Shown: piece after piece, positions 31,542-38,955 of the stretch
Layout of the letters: each line of letters begins with the position of its first letter
Position numbering within the stretch: the stretch's first letter is position 1
Source: Halomonas ventosae
Lineage (GTDB): Bacteria > Pseudomonadota > Gammaproteobacteria > Pseudomonadales > Halomonadaceae
Assembly: GCF_004363555.1 (NCBI RefSeq)
Contig: NZ_SNZJ01000018.1
Location: forward strand, 31,454-95,453
Direction: 5' to 3'
Length of the DNA stretch: 64,000 bases
Made by a program: the position numbers and the translations under genes
The notes under the pieces: model-generated
What the model saw: only the letters and a program-made list of their open reading frames with translations
Databases searched by the model: none
Told to the model about the DNA's origin: nothing

Positions 31542-32702
31542 ATGAGCGCTCCCCTTACCATCATCGGCTCCGGCATGGCGGGTTTGGGCCTGCTGCGCCA
31601 GCTGCGCGCGCAGGACCCGGCGCGACCGATGACGCTGATCAGCGCCGACAGCGGCGATGACTATTCCAAGCCACTGCTCTCCACCGGGTTCGCCAAGCGC
31701 CTGCCGCCGCAGCGCCTGGCGGCCCGCTCGGCCCTGGCGGTCGCCGACGAGCTTGGCGCCGTGGTGCGCACCCACACCCGGGTGGAGGCCATCGACCCGG
31801 TGGCGCGCACCCTGACCATCGGCAGCGAGACCCTGCCCTGGAGCGAGCTGGTGCTGGCCACCGGCGCCGCGCCGGTCCGCCCCTTCCGGGTGCCCGACGC
31901 CGTGGCCGGCCGGGTCTTCAGCGTCAATGACCTGGACGACTACCGCGCCTTCCACGCGGTCCTGGAGGCGCTGGGCCGGCCGGCACGCGTGGCGATCATC
32001 GGCGTTGGCCTGGTGGGCTGCGAGTTCGCCAACGACCTCGCCGCCGGCGGCCACGCCGTGGAGCTGGTCGCCCCGGAGCCGGCCCCCCTGCCGCGCCTGG
32101 TGCCGGAGCCCCTGGGACGCGCCCTGGGCGAGGCCTTCCAGGAGGCCGGCATGGTGCTGCACAGCGGTCGCCAGCTGGTGGCCCTGGGGGCCGACGGCGC
32201 CTGTGTCGGCCTGGAACTGGACGATGGCGCCTCGCTGTCAGCCGACCTGGTGCTGGTGGCCACGGGGCTGCGGCCGCGTACCGCCCTGGCCGAGTCGGCC
32301 GGGCTCGAGGTCAGCGAGGCGGGCATCCACACCGACCGGCACCTCGCCACCTCGATGCCCGGCATCCATGCCCTGGGCGATGCGGCCTGCGTTGATGGCG
32401 TCAATGCCATGTACGTGCAGCCGCTGCTGGCCAGCGCCAGGGCCCTGGCCCACACCCTGACCGGCACCCCCACCGCGGTGACCTATGGCCCCTGGCCGGT
32501 GCTGGTCAAGACCCCCCTGCTGCCGGTGGTGGCCCTTCCGCCGGCCCGCTCCCCGTCCCGCTGGCGCCTCGAGGGCGAGGGCGGTGACCTGACGGCCCTG
32601 GCCGAGGATGAGGACGGACGTTTGATCGGATTTGCGTTGACAGGACGCTGCGTCCGTCGGAAAGTCGAACTGGCGCGAGCCGCACCGCCGTTGCTAGGCT
32701 AG
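31542..32702 (+). CDS. rubredoxin-NAD(+) reductase-like FAD oxidoreductase
   Basis: 386 residues. FAD- and NAD(P)H-binding oxidoreductase. The N-terminal FAD loop is IIGSGMAGLGLLRQL, the second dinucleotide loop is VAIIGVGLVGCEFANDLA, and the late FAD motif is GIHALGDAACVDG. It resembles the rubredoxin reductase that sits beside HU and ubiCA in Pseudomonas. No rubredoxin gene (about 55 codons with two CxxC motifs) is found next to it here, so its electron acceptor is encoded elsewhere or differs. ATG 31542 follows GAGG; an ATG at 31533 is also in frame. Confidence 0.82.
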   Translation: MSAPLTIIGSGMAGLGLLRQLRAQDPARPMTLISADSGDDYSKPLLSTGFAKRLPPQRLAARSALAVADELGAVVRTHTRVEAIDPVARTLTIGSETLPWSELVLATGAAPVRPFRVPDAVAGRVFSVNDLDDYRAFHAVLEALGRPARVAIIGVGLVGCEFANDLAAGGHAVELVAPEPAPLPRLVPEPLGRALGEAFQEAGMVLHSGRQLVALGADGACVGLELDDGASLSADLVLVATGLRPRTALAESAGLEVSEAGIHTDRHLATSMPGIHALGDAACVDGVNAMYVQPLLASARALAHTLTGTPTAVTYGPWPVLVKTPLLPVVALPPARSPSRWRLEGEGGDLTALAEDEDGRLIGFALTGRCVRRKVELARAAPPLLG

Positions 32703-32923
32703 TCTCGTCAACGACGGGGCCTGCCACGGGCAGCGAGCCGGCAGGCGGCGGCGTTGAGGACCGGTATCATCCGCATGTCGTTTCCCGAGATCTCACCGTC
32801 TGCGGCACGAGGCCCCGGGATCGAGTGAGCCGCCATGCGCGTGATGCACTGAAAGGTCATCTGCCATAACAACACCGCCGGTGGTGATCGCCGGCATCAT
32901 GATGCCAATACCAGGAGGGCTGT

Positions 32924-33199
32924 ATGCGCAAGCCAGAACTCGCCGCGGCGATTGCCGAGCGTGCCGATCTTTCCAAGGACAAGGCGAGCCAGGTGCTCAA
33001 CGTGATCCTCGACGAGATCACCGGTAGCGTTTCCCAGGGTCAGGACGTCACCCTGATCGGCTTCGGTACCTTCAGCGTGCGCGAGCGCGCCGCGCGCACC
33101 GGCAAGAACCCCCAGACCGGCCAGCCGCTGACCATTCCGGCCAGCAAGACCGTCGCCTTCAAGCCGGGCAAGGGCCTCAAGGACGCCGTGGCGAAGTAA
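32924..33199 (+). CDS. hupB: nucleoid protein HU (beta type)
   Basis: 91 residues, normal for HU. A dimeric DNA-bending protein of the nucleoid. The sequence starts MRKPELAAAIAERADLSKDK, and the DNA-binding arm contains GFGTFSVRERAARTGKNPQTG followed by ASKTVAFKPGKGLK. It has its own ribosome site (CCAGGAGGG before ATG 32924) and a 221-base upstream region that must carry its promoter. Confidence 0.94.
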   Translation: MRKPELAAAIAERADLSKDKASQVLNVILDEITGSVSQGQDVTLIGFGTFSVRERAARTGKNPQTGQPLTIPASKTVAFKPGKGLKDAVAK

Positions 33200-33205
33200 G
33201 GCATT

Positions 33206-33228
33206 GCGGCCCGTCCCTTGCGGGTCGC
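33206..33228 (+). terminator. possible hup terminator
   Basis: An 8-bp stem (GCGGCCCG / CGGGTCGC, one G-U pair) with a seven-base loop follows six bases after the hup stop. The stem is short and no T-run follows, so this is a weak call. Confidence 0.4.
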
Positions 33229-33258
33229 TCATTCGACATTCCCGGTGGCGGAGCCGAT

Positions 33259-33615
33259 ATGAAGCTGCGATTGATGCTGTGGCTGCTCGGGCTGATGCTC
33301 AAGCGAGCCCTGCGCCGCAAGGCGCGGTTCCGCGAACTGCTCGGCGAGATGCGTGGCCTCGACTGGGGCATCGCCACCGAGGACCTCTCCATCGCACGCC
33401 ACTACCGCATGTCGCCCCGCGGCATCCGCGCGGGCCGAGGCCTGCCGGTGGACCTCGACCTGGAACTGCGTTTCGAGGACGAGGCCACGGCCATCAGGGT
33501 CCTCAGGAAGCCGACCCAGCAGGCCTTCCTCGATGGCATGATGGCCGGCAGCGTGCGCCTGGTCGGCGACTCCGGCGACCTGCAGAAGCTGCAGCGGCTC
33601 CTAAAGCACCTGTAA
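33259..33615 (+). CDS. hypothetical protein, possibly SCP2-like (118 aa)
   Basis: 118 residues. A hydrophobic and basic N-terminus (MKLRLMLWLLGLMLKRALRRKAR) is followed by an alpha/beta part with LDLELRFEDEATAIRVL and KPTQQAFLDGMMAGSVRLVGDSGDLQKLQRLL. The pattern of a 'size-limited' lipid-carrier domain ending in a glycine-rich loop and helix recalls SCP2 sterol-carrier proteins, but this is weak. It starts 59 bases after hup and ends just before the octamer repeat. No function can be assigned. Confidence 0.6.
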   Translation: MKLRLMLWLLGLMLKRALRRKARFRELLGEMRGLDWGIATEDLSIARHYRMSPRGIRAGRGLPVDLDLELRFEDEATAIRVLRKPTQQAFLDGMMAGSVRLVGDSGDLQKLQRLLKHL

Positions 33616-33680
33616 GCACCGAGCTGAAAGCGCCGAGCGGCAAGGAAACCCTTGACCGTTTACTCCATACCCTGATCCTC

Positions 33681-33776
33681 TGCTTGGCTGCTTGGCTGCT
33701 TGGCTGCTTGGCTGCTTGGCTGCTTGGCTGCTTGGCTGCTTGGCTGCTTGGCTGCTTGGCTGCTTGGCTGCTTGGC
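33681..33776. repeat. 12-copy octamer tandem repeat TGCTTGGC
   Basis: Twelve uninterrupted perfect copies of TGCTTGGC fill 96 bases, followed by a degenerate thirteenth unit. It lies between the small hypothetical gene and the 3' end of recG (stop at 33789-33791). Because 8 is not a multiple of 3, each frame translates to the same eight-residue period (LAAWLLGC on plus; Ala-Lys-Gln-Pro-Ser-Ser-Gln-Ala on minus). Perfect unit identity suggests recent slippage expansion. Confidence 0.97.
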
Positions 33777-33788
33777 CGCTTGTGGCCG

Positions 33789-35882
33789 TCACACCTGCCC
33801 GTAGCGACCCGCTTCCTCTCCCAGCCAGCGCCGGATCAGCGGGCGGCTGGCCTCGGGATGCGCCTCGAGCAGCGCCTCGGCGAGGGGAGCCACACGGTCC
33901 AGCAGGTCGGCGTCGCGTTCCAGGTCGGCAACCTTCATCTGCGCGAGTCCCGTCTGGCGGGTCCCCAGCACCTCGCCGGGGCCACGGATCTCGAGGTCCT
34001 TCTCGGCGATGCGGAAGCCATCGGTGGTCTCGCGCATCACCGCCAGGCGCTCGCGGGAGTGGGCCGACAGCGGCGGGTGGTAGAGCAGCACGCAGAAGCT
34101 CTCGACGGCCCCGCGTCCCACCCGTCCGCGCAGCTGGTGGAGCTGGGAGAGCCCCAGGCGCTCCGGGTTCTCGATGATCATCAGGCTGGCATTGGGCACG
34201 TCGACCCCCACCTCGATCACCGTGGTGGCCACCAGCAGGTCCAGCTCGCCGGCCTTGAAGGCCTCCATCACCGCGGCCTTCTCGCTGGCCTTCATGCGCC
34301 CGTGGACCAGGCCGATGGCCAGTTCCGGCAGGGTCTCGACGAGCTCGTCGCGGGTCGCCTCGGCGGCCTGGCACTGCAGCGCCTCGGACTCCTCGATCAG
34401 GGTGCAGACCCAGTAGGCCTGTCGCCCCTCGGCGCAGGCGTGGCGAATGCGCGCCATCACCTCGGGGCGCCGCTCGTCGGGCATCACCACCGTCTTCACC
34501 GGGGTCCTGCCCGGGGGCAGCTCGTCGATCACCGAGACGTCCAGGTCGGCATAGGCGCTCATCGCCAGGGTGCGCGGGATCGGGGTCGCGGTCATCACCA
34601 GCTGATGGGGCGTGAGGCCGCCGGCCTCGCCCTTCTCGCGCAGCGCCAGGCGCTGGTGGACACCGAAACGGTGCTGCTCGTCGATGATGGCGAGCCCCAG
34701 GCGCTGGAAGTGCACGTCGCCCTGGAAGAGCGCGTGGGTCCCCACCACCATGCGTGCCCGGCCGTCCTGGATGGCCGCCTTGGTGTCGAGGCGCGCCTTG
34801 CCCTTGAGCTTGCCGGAGAGCCAGGCGACCTCGATGCCGAGCGGCTCGAACCAGGCGCTGAAGGTGCGGTAGTGCTGCTCGGCCAGTATCTCGGTGGGGG
34901 CCATCATCGCCGCCTGGCAGTCGGCGGCGATGGCCGAGAGGGCCGCCATGGCGGCGACCACCGTCTTGCCCGAGCCCACGTCGCCTTGCACCAGGCGCAG
35001 CATGGGCACCTGGCGCGCCAGGTCGGCGGCGATCTCGTCGAGCACCCGGCGCTGGGCGCCGGTCAGCGCGAAGGGCAGCTGGGTCAGGAAGCGGGCCTGC
35101 AGGCTGCGTCCGCCGGGTAGCGCCGGGGCCCCGTCCTCCTGGATGCGCTGGCGCACCTCCTGCAGGCTGAGCCGGTGGGCGAGCAGTTCCTCCAGGGCCA
35201 GGCGGCGCCGCGCCGGGTGGCGGCCGGCCGCCAGCTGCTCCGCGTCGGCCTCCGGTGGCGGACGATGCAGAGTGTCCAGGCAGTGGTGAAGCTCGGGCAG
35301 GTCGAAGCGCCCGCGCAGGGGGGCGGGAATGCCGTCGGGGAGGGCGTCCGGGGCGGCATCCAGGCGCGCCAGGGCCTGGTCGATCAGTGCCCGCAGGCGG
35401 GTCTGATGGAGGCCCTCGGTGGCGGGGTAGATGGGCGTCAGGTGGTCCTCCACCGGGGCCTCGCCGCCGGTCAGCAGGCGGTACTCCGGGTGGTAGAGCT
35501 CCAGGCCGGTGGCGCCGGCACGGGCCTCGCCAAAGGCGCGCACCCGTGCCCCGGGCTGGAACTGCTGCTGCTGTGCCGGGGAGAAGTGGAAGAAGCGCAG
35601 GCTGAGGATCCCGGAGCCGTCGCGCAGGCGCACCAGCAGGCTGCGCCGCCGGCCGCGCACCACCTCGCCGGCCACCACCTCGCCCTCCACCACGGCCTCG
35701 TGGCCCGCGCGCAGGGTGGCGATGGGGGTGATGCGGGTGCGGTCCTGGTAGCGCAGCGGCAGGTGGAACAGCAGGTCGCTGACGCGTTCGATCCCCAGCC
35801 GAGCCAGCTTGAGGGAGAGCGCCTCGCCGACGCCCTTGAGCTCCGTGACGGGCGCGTCCAGGGTCGTCGCGTCGGCGCTCAT
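33789..35882 (-). CDS. recG: ATP-dependent DNA helicase RecG
   Basis: 697 residues, normal length. Branch-migration helicase for stalled forks and recombination junctions. The N-terminal wedge/OB domain (about 1-260) starts LDAPVTELKGVGEALSLKLARLGI. Helicase motifs: GDVGSGKTVVAAMA (Walker A), IIDEQHRFGVHQR (motif II), MTATPIPRTLAM (III), then LLVATTVIEVGVDVPNA (V) and QLRGRVGRG (VI). Its start overlaps the oxyR stop by four bases. The octamer repeat begins 12 bases after its stop. Confidence 0.96.
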   Translation of the reverse strand: MSADATTLDAPVTELKGVGEALSLKLARLGIERVSDLLFHLPLRYQDRTRITPIATLRAGHEAVVEGEVVAGEVVRGRRRSLLVRLRDGSGILSLRFFHFSPAQQQQFQPGARVRAFGEARAGATGLELYHPEYRLLTGGEAPVEDHLTPIYPATEGLHQTRLRALIDQALARLDAAPDALPDGIPAPLRGRFDLPELHHCLDTLHRPPPEADAEQLAAGRHPARRRLALEELLAHRLSLQEVRQRIQEDGAPALPGGRSLQARFLTQLPFALTGAQRRVLDEIAADLARQVPMLRLVQGDVGSGKTVVAAMAALSAIAADCQAAMMAPTEILAEQHYRTFSAWFEPLGIEVAWLSGKLKGKARLDTKAAIQDGRARMVVGTHALFQGDVHFQRLGLAIIDEQHRFGVHQRLALREKGEAGGLTPHQLVMTATPIPRTLAMSAYADLDVSVIDELPPGRTPVKTVVMPDERRPEVMARIRHACAEGRQAYWVCTLIEESEALQCQAAEATRDELVETLPELAIGLVHGRMKASEKAAVMEAFKAGELDLLVATTVIEVGVDVPNASLMIIENPERLGLSQLHQLRGRVGRGAVESFCVLLYHPPLSAHSRERLAVMRETTDGFRIAEKDLEIRGPGEVLGTRQTGLAQMKVADLERDADLLDRVAPLAEALLEAHPEASRPLIRRWLGEEAGRYGQV

Positions 35883-36799
35883 GCCGGCTCGAGCTCTGCC
35901 TGGCGGCAGTGCGCGATGGCCTCGGTCACGGCATCGATGGCCCGGGGCCGCGGGAAGCTGGCGCGCCAGGCGATGGCCACGGTCCGCGAGGGTGCCGGGG
36001 CGGTGAAGGGGCGACTGATCAGCATGCCGCTCTCGTAGTGGCCGGTGCCGATGGCCGAGTGGGGCAGCACGGTGATGCCGAGCCTGGAGGCCACCATGTG
36101 GCGGATGGTCTCCAGCGAGCCGCCCTCGGCAGTGAGGGTGTTGGAGGGGCTTGCGAGCTGGTGGCTGATCGCCGGGCAGGCCTCGAGGATCTGGTCCCGG
36201 AAGCAGTGGCCCTCGCCGAGCAGCAGCAGGCGCTCCTCCAGCAGGTCTTCCTTGTCGATGCTCTCCCGGGAGGCCCAGCGATGGTCGGCGGGCAGCAGCA
36301 CCTCGAAGGCCTCCTCGTAGAGCGGCTTGGTGACCACGTCGGTCTCGGTGAAGGGCAGCGCGATGATGATGGCATCCAGTTCGCCGCTGCGCAGCTTGCG
36401 GCGCAGGTTGCCGGTGAAGCCCTCCTCGATGTAGAGCGGCATCTGCGGCGCACGCCGGGAGAGCTCCGGGATCAGGTGAGGGAAGAGGTAGGGGCCGATC
36501 GTGTAGATGGCGCCGATGCGCAGGGGGCTCGCCAGCTGGTCGCGGCCGGCCGTGGCCAGTTCCTTGATGACGCTGCTCTGTTCCAGCACGCGCTGGGCCT
36601 GCTCGACGATCTTCTCGCCCAGCGGGGTGACCTGCACGGTGGATTTCGAGCGTTCAAACAGCGCCACGCCCAGTTCCTCCTCGAGCTTCTTGACGGCCAC
36701 CGAGAGCGTCGGCTGGGAGACGAAGCAGCGCTCCGCCGCGCGTCCGAAATGGCGCTCCTGGGCCAGTGTCACGATGTAGCGGAGTTCTGTTAGAGTCAT
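35879..36799 (-). CDS. oxyR: hydrogen peroxide sensor OxyR
   Basis: 306 residues, LysR family. The N-terminal helix-turn-helix is MTLTELRYIVTLAQERHFGRAAERCFVSQPTL-like. The peroxide-sensing cysteines are at exactly the E. coli positions, C199 and C208, in GEGHCFRDQILEACP. When oxidised they form a disulfide that switches on catalase and peroxidase genes. ATG 36799 gives the canonical start; the frame continues upstream without support. Coupled to recG by an ATGA overlap, the order also seen in Pseudomonas. Confidence 0.96.
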   Translation of the reverse strand: MTLTELRYIVTLAQERHFGRAAERCFVSQPTLSVAVKKLEEELGVALFERSKSTVQVTPLGEKIVEQAQRVLEQSSVIKELATAGRDQLASPLRIGAIYTIGPYLFPHLIPELSRRAPQMPLYIEEGFTGNLRRKLRSGELDAIIIALPFTETDVVTKPLYEEAFEVLLPADHRWASRESIDKEDLLEERLLLLGEGHCFRDQILEACPAISHQLASPSNTLTAEGGSLETIRHMVASRLGITVLPHSAIGTGHYESGMLISRPFTAPAPSRTVAIAWRASFPRPRAIDAVTEAIAHCRQAELEPA

Positions 36800-36913
36800 T
36801 GTGGTGCCGGCAGGCATCCTCTTCCGAAGCGGGTGACGGTCCCAGTGATCTCGCCCGATGCACAGGGACACAATAATGCCAATAGGGACTTTTTATCAGG
36901 GGGCGAGGGAAAG

Positions 36914-37786
36914 GTGAAGACGACGACACTGATTCTGGGCTGCGGCGACATCGGCATGGCACTGGGGCGCGAACTCCGCGAGGCGGGGCACCGGGTGATC
37001 GGGGCGCGCCGCAACCCGCGCGCGCTGGAAGGCAGCGGGCTGGAGGCCGTGGCGGTCGACCTGAACGACCCGACCACCCTGGCCGGGCTGCCGGACGCCG
37101 AGACGCTGGTCTACGTGGTCAGCGCCGACCGCTTCGAGGAGGCGGCCTATCGAGCCGCTTACCTCGATGGCCTGACCGCGGTGCTGGCCGAGTTCGCCAG
37201 CCGCGACACGGCGCCCGGGCGGGTGTTCTTCGTCTCCTCGACCAGCGTCTACGCCCAGCGCGATGGCGAGGTGGTCGACGAGACCAGCCCCGCCGACCCC
37301 TCGGGCTTCTCGGGCCTGCTGATGCGCGAGGCCGAGCAGGCACTGATCGAGCATGAGCTCCCGGGCACCGTGGTGCGCTTCTCGGGTATCTACGGCCCGG
37401 GCCGTGACCGCCTGATCCGCCAGGTCGGCGAGGGGCGCATCTCCCCGGCGAGCCCCGTCATGTACTCCAATCGCATCCACCGCGACGACTGCGCCGGGGT
37501 GCTGGCTCATCTGATCGGCCGGCACCTGGCGGGCGGTCCCCTCGAGGCGCTCTACCTCGCCAGCGACTGCGAGCCGTCGCCCCTGCACGAGGTGATGGCC
37601 TGGCTCGCGAAGCAGTTGAAGGTCGAGGCCACCGAGACCATCCAGTCACCGCTGCGCCGCCGAGCCAGCAAGCGCTGCGACAATACCCGGCTGCTCGAGA
37701 GCGGCTATCGCTTCCGCTACCCCAGCTTTCGCGAGGGCTATGCCCAGGTGCTGAAGGCGGGCGGCTTCCTGCCCGAGAAGGCGTGA
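36914..37786 (+). CDS. NAD-dependent epimerase/SDR-family protein (YeeZ-like)
   Basis: 290 residues. N-terminal Rossmann loop GCGDIGMALGRELREAG (Gly-x-x-Gly-x-x-Gly), then an extended-SDR layout with FFVSSTSVYAQRDGEVVDE in place of the usual Ser/Tyr region, and VVRFSGIYGPGRDRLI. Related proteins are annotated as YeeZ or nucleoside-diphosphate-sugar epimerases, but the substrate is unknown. GTG 36914 is chosen for its GAGGGA ribosome site and because it starts VKTTTLILGCGD. Divergent from oxyR, 114 bases apart. Confidence 0.8.
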   Translation: MKTTTLILGCGDIGMALGRELREAGHRVIGARRNPRALEGSGLEAVAVDLNDPTTLAGLPDAETLVYVVSADRFEEAAYRAAYLDGLTAVLAEFASRDTAPGRVFFVSSTSVYAQRDGEVVDETSPADPSGFSGLLMREAEQALIEHELPGTVVRFSGIYGPGRDRLIRQVGEGRISPASPVMYSNRIHRDDCAGVLAHLIGRHLAGGPLEALYLASDCEPSPLHEVMAWLAKQLKVEATETIQSPLRRRASKRCDNTRLLESGYRFRYPSFREGYAQVLKAGGFLPEKA

Positions 37787-37802
37787 GGGAAGGGCGGCCC
37801 GC

Positions 37803-38318
37803 TCAGGCCACCGGCGAACGGGCCAGGGTCTGGTAGCGGGCCCCGTCGTCCTCGGTGAAGGAGCGCACCAGCGAGAGTCGCCGCCAGGGCCAGGCCAGGT
37901 CGATCGCTGGCAGGCACTGGGTCTCCAGCCGGCGGGCGCGGCGCAGCAGGGTGACGTGGGGCACGAAGTGCCCCGGCCTATGGTCGAAGCCGAACGCTGC
38001 CAGCTCGTCCCACAGCGAGCCATGGAGGAGCACCAGCTCAGGGTCCGGCGTCTGGCCGCCGACCCAGACGATGCCGGGGCGACGGAAGGTCCCCCAGGCA
38101 TCGAGCCGCCACTCCCCGGTCGGGATCGGCCGCTCGCCGACCCAGGCTGCGAGTGCCGCTGCCCTCTCCTCGGCCACCTCGCCGAGGAAGGCCAGCGTCA
38201 GGTGCAGGCTATCGTCGGGCATGCGGCGCCCGCCGCAGCGGGCCCGGGCAGTATCGGCCAGCTCACCGAGCCGCTGGCGCAGCTCGTCGGGCGGCTCCAA
38301 CGCCAGAAATAGTCGCAA
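37803..38318 (-). CDS. thpR: RNA 2',3'-cyclic phosphodiesterase (2H family)
   Basis: 171 residues. Two HxTx catalytic motifs of the 2H phosphoesterase family are present, HLTLAFLG and HVTLLRRA. These enzymes open 2',3'-cyclic phosphates on RNA and can ligate tRNA halves in vitro. The start is uncertain: no ATG fits, and I prefer TTG 38318 (MRLFLALEPPDELRQRL) with AGGA eight bases upstream; a TTG at 38339 also exists and would lie inside the palindromic element. It ends 16 bases from the converging SDR gene. Confidence 0.85.
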   Translation of the reverse strand: MRLFLALEPPDELRQRLGELADTARARCGGRRMPDDSLHLTLAFLGEVAEERAAALAAWVGERPIPTGEWRLDAWGTFRRPGIVWVGGQTPDPELVLLHGSLWDELAAFGFDHRPGHFVPHVTLLRRARRLETQCLPAIDLAWPWRRLSLVRSFTEDDGARYQTLARSPVA

Positions 38319-38337
38319 GAAGATCGTCCTGAAAAGC

Positions 38338-38481
38338 AAGAAAAGGGTGGAGTCGCGTCACGAGCGAAGAGAGGCTGGCCGCCGCCGGAGCGCAGCTCCC
38401 GGAGTGTAGCCTGCTACATGAGGAGAGCGAGTACCGCCGGCGGCTAGGATCTCGAGCGCAGTAACGAATCCACCTTTTCTT
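38338..38481. repeat. large palindromic intergenic element (144 bp)
   Basis: The ends match in inverse orientation (AAGAAAAGGGTGGA at 38338 and TCCACCTTTTCTT at 38469). Inside, GGCCGCCGCCGG faces CCGCCGGCGGC, and the tip is TGTAGC-CT-GCTACA (38405-38418). The whole unit could fold into one long imperfect hairpin. It fills the gap between ridA and thpR and ends exactly at the ridA stop. It looks like a dispersed structured repeat (REP or MITE-like) rather than a plain terminator. Confidence 0.7.
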
Positions 38482-38871
38482 CTAGTCGCCGATGACCATG
38501 ATCCCCTCTGCCTCGAACTGCGCGCCCTTGGGCAGCGCCTTGACGCCGATGGCGGCGCGGGCCGGATAGGGCTTCTCGAAGAACTCCTCCATCACCTGGT
38601 TGACCACGGCGAAGTGCTCCAGGTCGACCAGGTAGAGGTTGAGCTTGACCACGTCCTGCAGGGTGCCGGCGGCCTCCTCGCAGACGGCCTTCAGGTTGGT
38701 GAAGACCTGGCGCGCCTGGGCCTCGAAGTCGTCGGAGACCAGCGCCATGGTGGCCGGGTCCAGCGGGATCTGCCCGGAAAGGTAGACGGTGTTGCCGGCC
38801 TTGATGGCCTGGGAGTAGGGGCCAATGGCGGCGGGGGCCTGGTCGGTGTTGATCACGGCCTTGTTGCTCAT
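38482..38871 (-). CDS. ridA: RidA-type enamine/imine deaminase
   Basis: 129 residues, typical. RidA removes reactive 2-aminoacrylate and related enamines released by PLP enzymes. Signatures: [25 protein letters not shown] at the start, [30 protein letters not shown] in the middle, and [22 protein letters not shown] with the catalytic arginine. It lies after spoT on the same strand, the same order as in Pseudomonas. A ribosome site (AAAGGAG) precedes the ATG. Confidence 0.95.
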   Translation of the reverse strand: MSNKAVINTDQAPAAIGPYSQAIKAGNTVYLSGQIPLDPATMALVSDDFEAQARQVFTNLKAVCEEAAGTLQDVVKLNLYLVDLEHFAVVNQVMEEFFEKPYPARAAIGVKALPKGAQFEAEGIMVIGD

Positions 38872-38905
38872 GGTGGTGCTCCTTTCAGTCCAGCGTCGTG
38901 AAACG

Positions 38906-38950
38906 GGAAAAGCCGCCCGCCCGCCGCCCCATGCGGCCGGCGGGACGGAA
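38906..38950 (-). terminator. possible spoT terminator
   Basis: On the minus strand, a GC-rich inverted repeat (CCGTCCCGCC with GGCGGGCGG) follows the spoT stop and is succeeded by CTTTTCCC. This fits a Rho-independent terminator or attenuator before ridA. Several alternative pairings are possible, so the exact stem is uncertain. Confidence 0.45.
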
Positions 38951-38955
38951 TGGGT

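Noticed and set aside
33204..35120. 638-codon plus-strand open frame including the octamer repeat as LAAWLLGC repeats
   Set aside because: It overlaps the 118-codon gene in another frame and is antisense to recG. The apparent repeat protein only reflects the 8-bp microsatellite.
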